A stretch of DNA of 64,000 nt from Siphonodentalium dalli (Eukaryota > Mollusca > Scaphopoda > Gadilida > Siphonodentaliidae). Of the stretch, positions 52,293 to 61,381 are shown piece by piece. A program made the position numbers and the translations under genes. The notes under the pieces are model-generated. The model was not told the DNA's origin and searched no databases. It was given only the letters and a program-made list of their open reading frames with translations. How positions within the stretch are numbered: the stretch's first letter is position 1; every line of letters starts with the position of its first letter. Location of the stretch: the NCBI GenBank assembly GCA_032622095.1, contig CP136061.1, forward strand, positions 50,667,762-50,731,761. Reading direction: 5' to 3'.

Positions 52293-52512
52293 CAAATATT
52301 CTAAATTCTCTTAATTTCTATCATAGACAAACAACTATTATACTTTATATATTACAAATATTCTAAATTCTCTTAAATTCTAACAATTGTTTTCTATTAT
52401 ACAGCGGCTGGGAAAGCTGTGAAAGAAGTATTTCCAGATGCAGATGTAAAGGGGTGCTGCTTCCATTGGACACATGCCGTGAATAGACACACATCAACCG
52501 TCGGCCTTAGTG

Positions 52513-54617
52513 TAAACATATTTTATTTCAATCAAAATAATAACATATATAAACATTTAACAGACATTTTACAGGAGAATAGAATAATATAAATTCGATT
52601 GATTGGAAAGGGGATTAAACAACAAGCCCAAGGGCTTTTATTAAGTTTGCTCCCCTTTTGTTTCGCGCCCGCTCTTCATTAAGTGTAGGACGGGAAGGAA
52701 TGAAAATATCATAATTATAGTAATGATGATGTCGTTAGAAGCAGGGAGAGAAATTGTGAACGGGAAAGAGGTGGAGAGGACGAAAGAGAGAGAAAGAGAG
52801 AGCGAGAGAGATAGAGATATAAAAGGGATGAGATGCTGGGAGAGGGGGTAGTTTTCAATAGTTGAGTTGATTTATTGCGTATTAGTAATGATGCTCGTCT
52901 ATAGTATTCTTCGTGCGTCAGGCGCCATGGGAGGGGGTCAAGCCCAGATATTTATTGGTTGCATTTGTCAATTTGTAATTAGGCATAAACAGTGGGGAAT
53001 ATCATGATGCCGCATAACTCGACCAGAATCCAAAGCAATTCGTTGTCCGTATGTATACAGGTGATAGAATCATGGGAATCTTTTTGTTCGCATGATATAT
53101 GTCTGAACTGCATTAAATATTTCTTTGTTTTCGCGAAGGCTAAGCTCCCTTGATCCCCGCAGTAGAGTGTTTTCAGATAGGGCAACATTGGGTAGGGAGT
53201 CATATAGTTCTCTTCTGGGCTCTTGATACAGTGTACATTCAAAGAGATAGTGGTAAGTTGTCTCAAATTCCCCACATAGACAAAAGGGGAAATTGTTAAC
53301 ATGATTATCTGTCAGGTCTCCACTCAGGTGGCTACAGTTCAGTCTTACCCGGGTATGAAGGATGTGTGATTTACGGCATTTACTATGATACAAATGGGCA
53401 GGTGGACGCATATTGTCATTGTTGAGTTCCTTTTTGAATTCGTCGATTGTTCTGCTACCCTTTGTAGATTCCGGCAGTTTGTTCCATTCAGTAATTGCCG
53501 CTGGTAAGAACGAATCCATATAATAGTCATAGTTAATATTCGAGGGTAGTCTTATATGTTCAAATCTGAAGTTATATCTAGAGTTATTTGCCTGGATTGG
53601 TCGAACATAATTTCTTAAAATTGACGGGGCAGTTCCGCGTATCATTTAAAAAAACTGGCATAGTTTGTGTTTTCTACGACGTGAGGAGAGGAGTTCCCAT
53701 CCAGTTTCTGATAAAAGACGATCGTCACTCGTACTGATGGTTGCGCCTGTTACTATTCGGGCCATTTCATACTGAACCTTTTCAATGTCATCACTAAGAT
53801 AATCAGGGCAGTTATCCCATACGGGGGAGGCGTATTCCAGTATTGGTCGGATAAATGTATAATGTATTTTTTCAAGCGTTACTCTGCTTAGCCTGTATCT
53901 GTGCTTACGTACTAGATTTACTCGACTCCATGCTTTGTCAAGCATAGATCTGATATGGATACCCCATGACCCCGTGTTGTCGAAAGTGAGCCCCAGATGT
54001 TTATGGCTGTCAACCTCAACAATTGTCGCGGTTCCCATGGTCAAGTGTGGATGATATACTGGCGTTTCTTTCCTGGAGATTAAGAGAGCTTCCGTTTTCA
54101 GGAGATTGAATTTTACAAGCCATTCTGATGCCCAACACATGAGAGTTTCGAGGTCATCGTTGATTAGTTTTGCGGCCATAGTGGGGTCTTCGATAGTAAG
54201 AACTAGAGAGGTGTCATCAGCAAATAGACGAATGTTGCACCGTATATTTTCGGTTATATCATTAATATAAATTAAAAACAAAAGTGGGCCTAATACTGAC
54301 CCTTGTGGGACACCGGCTGTTACATCTTGCAATTCTGAGTGTGTGCCGTCAATGACAACTTGTTGTTGTCTGCATTCAAGATACGATTTCACTAAGTTAT
54401 ACAAGTTTCCTCTTATACCAATTTTTGTCAGTTTGTTCAAGAGGCCAGGGTGCCAGACCTTATCGAATGCTTTACTTATGTCGCAGAATATACACCGGAC
54501 CTCTTTTCCGTCGTCTAGTGATCGACATATATTGTCATATATTTCGGTAAGTTGGAAAACTGTTGAGACGTTGGCCTTAAGACGGCATATGATCAGAAGG
54601 GTCCATTGCACAACCAC
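52513..54617 (-). mobile_element. 5'-truncated LINE, one polymerase ORF with a single stop
   Basis: On the - strand it runs from about 54617 to a 3' end near 52513 (GATTGAAATAAAATATG, a polyadenylation-type end). It contains most of the reverse transcriptase and the C-terminal region but no endonuclease. The 3' end abuts the MULE exon in opposite orientation. A GA-rich stretch (52760-52830 on +) lies in the 3' UTR. Confidence 0.88.
53070..54617 (-). pseudogene. LINE reverse transcriptase, nonsense-interrupted
   Basis: Polymerase motifs in order: CIFCDISKAFDKVWH (first catalytic Asp), AGVPQGSVLGPLLFLIYIND, LFADDTSLV (catalytic DD), KHLGLTFDN, and a tail with DSFLPAAITEWNKLP and CLCGEFETTYHYLFEC (C-x-C...H-x4-C). 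An in-frame TAA at 53648-53646 splits FCDI...KLCQFF from MIRGTAPS. Both sides are open in the same frame, 323 and 191 codons. Related LINEs usually have a lysine-type codon here. The motif set fits the Jockey/CR1 group; the exact clade is not resolved. Confidence 0.9.
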
Positions 54618-54778
54618 CTGAGAATTAGTTTATTTGTAAACAAATAATGACGTTTGTGGATTTGAGTGAGCAAAGTTTTCAAATCCTTGTCATTTAGTTC
54701 ATCGTGCTATATATGGAACTAAATTTTAAGAATTATATATAAGTATGCGAAGCATAAAATACCTTGCATGGAAACAAT

Positions 54779-56654
54779 TAGTCGGGGAGCCAATAAGGTC
54801 CACCTGCACCCCCCGATGATTACAAATAACCTTATTTTTATTGTTCCCTATGGTATCCAGATGTCACTCCCCGTATCCCTATTTGTCACACCATAGCAGA
54901 ATAGCCACTCAAGATATACTAATACTCCCCAGCCATGTCAGTATATTCACTCCATGTATGCATATGCACATCATCCATGCCCATATAGCCGCTCGCTATA
55001 TACACATACCCCTCGCCCATGACCATATAGCAACACATGTGTATACCCGTATAACCTACACATGACCTACACGTCAACAAGCAGGAACACCGGGTATACT
55101 CATACACCTGACACATGACCATTTAGTCACTCCCTGTATAGCTATTCATTACATTTATGATCATACAGTCACTAATTGTATACATACATGTACTCATCTC
55201 ACCGTTGACCATACAATAACTCCCTGTATACCTATTCACCTCATCTATGATCATATAGTAACTCCCTGGCTACCATCTTGGCATCCACCGTGTATCCAGT
55301 TGATATGTTTTATCATAATGGACCAGAATAGCCACATATTATGGTTCATCTCAGTTCCGTTTCAAAGTTCTGCCCATTTCCTTTCAATAATATGGCAAGA
55401 AACACAAAAGAGGTTCTCCGCAAAATTCCATACTGCAACTTTAAAATGAATTTGTCATGCCCCATACGGAACTGGGACAAACATAATAGAACGTAGTTGT
55501 CAGTTAATTGACTAACACGTACAATAACCAAGTGAGTCACAATTTACTACCTTGTCGGATAACGCAGAGAATAATGTTCGGGATATATGTAAATAATTAA
55601 CATTTTACAAATTTGGTTGCCATTTTGGAAGCCATCTTGAGCAATTTGGTCTATAAACACCGTAGTGTGACACATTTAAGATAGACCAAAACAATAAATA
55701 CCTTTGATACCAATGATAGTTGCATTTTACTTAAAACAATTGTCCAACCCTGAAAAGTGAATTTTTGCCGAAATTTATGTCAAGTTTGTGAGAGAAATAT
55801 CCAATATTTCTGGTGATGTCAGTGGTGACAATAGAAACAATGATCCATGGTGCATCAGACATGTTAGTATGCAATGTATATAATACAGATTAGCCTATTT
55901 TATATATTAACCACAACTTGTAAGCCATTGCAGGACACCCTGGGGCAATATTTACCATTTTTCATATTTTCGGCGGCCATTTTGGAAATTTTCTACACCA
56001 ATTTCATTCCCATTGAAGTAAAACATCCGTCCAATAAAATAAAGCACACAGTTGTTGACATTCTATTAACAGCCTGTGTGGTTTGTCGATAAAATGACTA
56101 TCAAAATCGTCTTGCAAAAAATCGAAAATTTTACCCCTCTTTTTCAAATCCTCTTTCTGTATCTATTACGGAACCCTCGTCAATGGCAAATGTCTTAAAA
56201 TGACGCTATAATATCACGCTTGATGACTGTCTCAAAAACATTGCCATTTACTAATGATTAATGTGAGGAAAAATGGAAGATATGGTGAAATATTAATTAA
56301 ATTTCCTATTTTCGTGCAGATGACGTCATTTTTCGGCGGCCATTTTGAATTTTTTTCGAAATTTTTTGCCGTCATTTTGAAGAAGGACATCACACCAACA
56401 AATATCATATATTTTGTCTGTGTCTTTTGCTAACAACCGATCTATTACAACGATTAAATACAGCTGGTCGGAATTAGAGGAAATGGCGGCCATCTTAGAT
56501 TCAAATGGCTCTAGCACCTAGTAGGGCCACCTTTATTTTTCGGTGAATTCCGGATTCTTTATCTGGATACCATAGGGAACAATAAAAATAAGGTTATTTG
56601 TAATCATCGGGGGGGGGGGGGGGGTGCAGGTGGACCTTATTGGCTCCCCGACTA
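54779..56654. mobile_element. Element K: 1.88-kb TIR element
   Basis: Terminal inverted repeats at 54779-54862 and 56558-56654 begin TAGTCGGGGAGCCAATAAGG and read TTTATTGTTCCCTATGGTAT near the inner end. They are identical apart from a C tract (6 against about 18). AAT flanks both sides. The interior has no transposase frame. It contains a degenerate ACCATATAG/TCACTCCCTGTAT tandem block (54880-55290) and GCGGCCATTTTG phrases (55970-56500). Confidence 0.82.
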
Positions 56655-57376
56655 AATTAAGTCTTTTGAATATGTCATCACATTAGTTTCTCCCTCAAAA
56701 TACACCAATTAATAAACATGGTCGAGCAAATCTTTCACTGAATCGGATCTTCTGCCGCTCTGAAGGGGAATTTTGCTCGGGCGGAATGGGTTTTCGAGGA
56801 ATTGATCCCCTACAGTGTAATAAATACTAACCTATTTCTCTGATATCTTTTCAATATTGTGAAGAAAAAAACACTTCACAAATCTACATTTAGCTCTTAG
56901 AGACTTCCTGTTGTATCTATCTCGGAGGACGACTGTCCGCTGAGAGGACGATTTTAGTTTATATGACAGAAACAAAATATCGATGTTCTGGCCAAGAATA
57001 CTCAAAAGTTTGAACAATGGAATCGGATATTCTAACAACCTTGTTGAAGTGACAGCTAATGTAGGTTTACTTCTTTCATCTTTTAGAGGTGTTCAGACCA
57101 CTCGTACTCCGCGTTATATATAATTCGATCTCTTGAAGTGGAATGGAATTGCAAAACTATCACTCGAGACATTTCTGAAAATCTAGCTGAGCCAATTGAA
57201 GGACAATTGCCCACGAGAGTACTCCTTAAATATGGATTATCTCTTTCTAAATACGTTTTATATTGTTTCGGAGAAATAAAATACTAAATATGAGTCGAGA
57301 ACACCTGTCCGGAAACGCTTTTATTGAGGAATATTGAATTTATAGCAATATTATAAAGTTAGTATACAATGGTGTG
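56655..57376. other. Nothing recognised
   Basis: AT-rich sequence with no coding match. An open frame at 56832-57038 (-) has no recognised product. Confidence 0.4.
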
Positions 57377-57503
57377 TACAGTATGTGTTTTTCTTACACG
57401 AACCCAAGTTGTGTTGACAATCATATTGGATGAGACGCGTAGCGTCGAGTCCAATATGACTTTTCACCGCAACCTGGACGAGTACAAGAAAACTCGTACT
57501 GTA
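57377..57503. mobile_element. Family G palindromic MITE, copy 2
   Basis: TACAGTATGTGTTTTTCTTA on the left and inverted TCGTACTGTA on the right, with inner CATATTGGA/TCCAATATG arms around GAGACGCGTAGCGTC. The arms of a wider palindrome (TATACAATG/CATTGTATTATA) extend beyond. Confidence 0.72.
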
Positions 57504-57520
57504 CAAAACATTGTATTATA

Positions 57521-57749
57521 AGCAAATTTGATTTTTGAGACAATGCAATTTTTTTGAGATTGGGTGGGATGCGAACCCCGGCCCGACGGCGAGCGCGCCT
57601 TGCGACTCAAAGTCCGACGTCAATATCACACGGCCACCGAAGCAACCCCTGGGGGCTCTGAGTCGCAAGGCGCGCTCGCCGTCGGGTCAGGGTTCGTATC
57701 CCCACCCATTCTAAAAAAAAATGCATTGTCTCAAAAATCAAATTTGCTT
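57521..57749. repeat. Element H: 229-bp hairpin with tRNA-like arms
   Basis: Outer arms AGCAAATTTGATTTTTGAGA and inverse; inner arms GACGGCGAGCGCGCC and inverse. The right arm reads GTCGGGTCAGGGTTCGTATC then CCCACCCA, which looks like a Pol III B box (GGTTCGANNCC type) and T-arm. It is GC-rich against AT-rich surroundings. Confidence 0.65.
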
Positions 57750-58162
57750 CTAAAAATAGGCGCCTGGTGTGTTATATAGTCCCAAGCATGTAAATTCTAA
57801 GAGCAATGCTCGCCATGTTTCGGAGGCATAAAATATATGACATTGCTGCTGTGCCGTACCTCCTATATACATTGTATTATAGTCTGGTCGTTGAAGCATT
57901 GGATCTTGAACAAATTATTAACAAGCTGCTTTTGGTGTCATTCTGTGGGACAGTATCTGGGGAAGAACAAAATCCGCTCTGGGGAGAATACTCTCTTAGT
58001 AACGGGAATTGTTGAATTTCTGCGGTAGGTACATGCACAAATTAATGCCTAATTCGTAATAAATTTAAATATTGACAAACAATCATTAGTCGTTTGTAGA
58101 ATGTCTGTCCCAAAATGGCTGCCAAAATGGATAAAACCGAATGAAATTTACTCTTTGTGCAG

Positions 58163-58180
58163 GGGGGGGGGGGGGGGGAA
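58163..58180 (+). repeat. Poly-G tract
   Basis: G run of about 18 followed by AATTTTTTTT; two further ACCCACCCACCCCC-type stretches lie at 58230-58310. Open frames across this region come from the low-complexity sequence. Confidence 0.7.
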
Positions 58181-58516
58181 TTTTTTTTCCAGACACATAT
58201 GCTACTTTTTTGCCGATGACCACTTTTTTGACCCACCCACCCCCAACCCCAATTTTTTTTCCATTTCATAGTTTTTCCAGCCATGTTTTGACACCCACCC
58301 CCCTGTGGAACGCAAAGCACAAACATACAGAGAAAACCAGGACCAAACCTCCTACATTGATATTCAGTGAATCTAGTAATGAACAACAGGACTGGTCTCT
58401 AGCAGTATATTCTTGACTGCATTGGATTTTTAATCGCTTTTGTTAAATATCATATTTCCACAGCTCTGCAGTCAATTTATTTTAAAGCTTAGTATATGAA
58501 TAGAGCATGGCTTGGA

Positions 58517-58625
58517 GTTGACTACGCGAATGTAGTGGCCAGTGGGAAGGGTGTAGTTCATGAGCCGAAGCCGAAGGCGAGTGAACTACACCATTCCCAC
58601 TGGCCACTACATTCGCGTAGTCAAC
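58517..58625. repeat. Element L: 109-bp hairpin
   Basis: GTTGACTACGCGAATGTAGT and GGCCAGTGGGAA pair with the right arm to GCGTAGTCAAC. The turn is GAGCCGAAGCCGAAGGCGAG. Confidence 0.78.
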
Positions 58626-59309
58626 GACAAGATATGCCCTAATTATTATCGATTTCTTAGTGTTACAAACCAGTACAAACTAGTAAAAATCCAATAAAAT
58701 GTGTGAAGGAAAAAAAAAATTGTCACGGAAAAAATTGCCTTGGTCTTATTTTGACACCACCACCCCCAGCATACGTGTCGGAAAATCCCCCCTGCTTTGT
58801 GTAAAATTTAATAGCCAGTCCTGTAAGAGTGAACACACGCTCGAATTATTCGAGGAATAATCATTGCACAGTATAATAGAAACTTTTGATCAGATATATT
58901 AGAATTTTCACTAATGAATCTCATGAGAGAGCAATAGAAAGCAGGATCTCATGCAACAGTTAAATCTGGACTATTGTGCGCCCAGAAACGGAAAAATAAC
59001 GCAGTTTTACATGCACTTTTTATTTTGAACCGTGTGATTATATGTATAATTAAACAGTTAAATGCTATTAATATGGATGTACTGATTCTGTGACATTTTC
59101 TAGAAGCAGAAATATATGTAGTCAGAGCAGTCTCACGAATTTGACGGATCATCATTTAGTTTGATATCTACGATTTAAAACCTTTCAAAATGCACTGCTA
59201 TATAACAATATAACAGATATGCATATAGTACTGGGTAAAATGTGAAGATCCTATCGTTCATGTCTCAAAATATTAATCATAGTTGACGTGTAAATACCGA
59301 TTCATCCAT

Positions 59310-59600
59310 GGGAACTGGCCTTGACCGCACTCCATCAAGATTCCTTAGGGATGGGGCATCTGTCATTTCCTCTCCAATGGCTCATATAATTAACCTGACA
59401 CTACATTATGGGAAAACTCGCGATGAACTTAAAATGGCTCGGGTAGTACCCATACAAGAAAAATGATAAAACTATACCAGGTGACTATCGGCCAGTTTAT
59501 AACCTAAGTGTTGCTTCAAAAGTAATTGAGAAACTGAAATCGCCCCTACTCAACCATTTGCATGCCATACATACAGAATTTGATTCAAGGGAGGGTAATA
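59310..59600 (+). pseudogene. LINE reverse transcriptase N-terminal fragment, frameshifted
   Basis: GLDRTPSRFLRDGASVISSP and HIINLTLHYGKTRDELKMAR, then VVPI, match the stretch before the polymerase core of CR1/Jockey-type LINEs. After a one-base shift near 59458 the frame continues KKNDKTIPGDYRPVYNLSVA and SKVIEKLKSPLLNHLH. The catalytic motifs do not follow. Confidence 0.8.
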
Positions 59601-60831
59601 TGACATAATTTCATTAACAATGACGTATGAGTATGAAAAATTGAATATGAACAAATAATTTTGAAAAAAATAAATTGTGGTTAGTAAGTCGGTGAGATAA
59701 AGTGCTCTTCTTGATTGTGAAATGACCCTCCACTGTGCTAGAGAAATCACCTAATGCGCATAAGATTGTCAACTTATAAATTGACAATCGGTACATAAAA
59801 TGGTCGTTAATAAATGGACAATCCGACCACGCGTGGCACGCGAGCTTGGGATTGTCCACTAAATCACGACATATATAGATAATCGTGCATGTTAGCTTCA
59901 TATTAAATTAGAGAAATGCACATATGGTTGCCATTTTAACGTTGGACCAACGTTGGCAAATTGTCAGCACGGTTGGCATTAGGTTTGGTTGGGTTAAAGT
60001 TGTTGTTTCATAGTTCATGGCTCCGGTGGATTTAATGAAAATTACTCAATGCTAGTATAAATGTAGCTCCATGCAATTGTAATCAAACTGATCAAATCCC
60101 AACCTAAATCACTATAGGATTTGTAGGAACAAACCAAAAACATATTTTTGGAAATTGACTATTCTTCCTTACTTATATTCTAATGATTTGGGAGCCATGA
60201 AAGGGTGACAGATGTGGGTGCAATATGAATATTCAGAGGTAGACCCCATCCCCATACTACACTATTAATTAAATCTTGACGTTCATATATGAATTATACA
60301 AGTCAACACATTGAGTTCTGAGTAGCGCATGTCGTGACCGCATGGTCATCCATTTTTACATGTTTTCAACGCCATAATGTCTTGTTGCCATTACTCCGTG
60401 GATCGTTGCCAACAGTATGGTTCTTTATCGTGCGCACATGGTTCTACACGGGACAGCCATTGGTATGGTATGGCATGGTGTGATGAAATTCCGCCGTTGA
60501 CTTGTCGGCGCACCCCCATCAGATGGGGTAGAATAATACAATGTACTATATACAAACACATGTTTTTTTTATATCATAACGTCACCCTCTACATGCGAAG
60601 CCACAGTGGATCTCAAATGAGCATTTGACCTGGGCACAGATCTTCGCCGGCTAATGTATAAACACCCCTTAACTGTAACACAACACTGATCAGTGGACCT
60701 CAAACTTGGATGAGCCTTTGATCTTAAAAATATCCAACAAAATTTTGACCAAAAGTGGGAATATATGCAAATGTTGGCCTAAAAACAAATTCATAATATT
60801 TAATAATGCTCTGAATTGCACTGTAGGTTAG
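59601..60831. other. Nothing recognised between two LINE fragments
   Basis: AT-rich with no coding match. An open frame at 60377-60628 has no recognised family. It separates an N-terminal and a C-terminal LINE fragment on the same strand, which could be one old element with an insertion or two elements. Confidence 0.4.
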
Positions 60832-61306
60832 TTGACTCGAAGCAATTCACTCGCACTGATATGTGATGAATTTCATTTTATATTTATGTGTCCCAAACTC
60901 AAAGATTTGCGCGAGAAATATATTCCGAAGTCATGCAATGACCCACCGTCGAGAGAACTTTTATTCGAAATTCTTAGCTCGACCAGTCCTGAGATATTGA
61001 ACAATTTGGCAATTTTTATTAAACTAGGTTTGACACATTTCCTATAATCAGGGCACACTTTTGAAGGCATTATTGTATTTTTAGCTGTAGTCGTTTGCAT
61101 ATATGATTATGTTAGGTGTGTATGTTATTCAATGTCACATCTTTGTCTAGTCCACTGAATTACATGTAGCTGTACGATGTTACAGCTGGATATTGAATAT
61201 ATAATATTGGTTTTGTAATGTTTCTGTGAACCGCCAATGTTCGTTCTATGTGTAAATAGTGTAAATAATTGTCTCATGTCCCATGTAAAAATGGCTGAGA
61301 ATAAAG
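60832..61306 (+). pseudogene. LINE C-terminus and 3' UTR
   Basis: The open frame to 61047 reads ICDEFHFIFMCPKLKDLREK then YIPKSCNDPPS, the C-x-EFHFIFxCPxxxxxRxKYIP tail of marine-invertebrate LINE polyproteins. The 3' UTR ends ATGGCTGAGAATAAAGC and passes into an ATTC microsatellite, the usual 3' end of such LINEs. Confidence 0.75.
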
Positions 61307-61380
61307 CATTCATTCATTCATTCATTCATTCATTTATTCATTCATTCATTCATTCATTCATTCATTCATTCATTCATTCA
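61307..61380 (+). repeat. (ATTC)n microsatellite, LINE tail
   Basis: About 18 CATT units with one CATTTATT variant. It joins the LINE 3' end to the 29-bp satellite without a gap. Confidence 0.95.
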
Positions 61381-61381
61381 A

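Larger units (their letters stand above)
46045..52512 (+). pseudogene. MULE-type transposase gene, broken by nested insertions
   Basis: Three coding pieces can be read. 46047-46195 gives HAVDCDVCGRWQHRLCDTGI and ALNFICKPCKD, a C2-type zinc finger seen with MULE domains. 46289-46370 gives DYVAVLNAVKSKLDMPEVTH and FMLDFEE. 52405-52512 gives AAGKAVKEVFPDADVKGC and CFHWTHAVNRHTSTVGL. The last two join in phase (GCG split 1/2) and recreate the DFE...KGCxFHW core of the transposase DDE domain, known from Mutator-like elements. The first two pieces do not join in phase, and about 150 residues expected between them are absent. The intron between the second and third is occupied by an LTR element, and coding sequence stops at a LINE junction near 52512. 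Confidence 0.8.

Noticed and set aside
52760-52835. GA-rich stretch as a promoter element
   Set aside because: It lies in the LINE 3' UTR on the opposite strand, with no gene starting nearby.
58042-58416. 114-codon and 91-codon frames near the poly-G tract
   Set aside because: They depend on the G and CCCACCC low-complexity runs and match nothing known.
59310-61306. A single intact LINE spanning both RT fragments
   Set aside because: The polymerase core motifs are absent between the fragments, and the intervening 1.2 kb shows no RT similarity, so continuity cannot be claimed.
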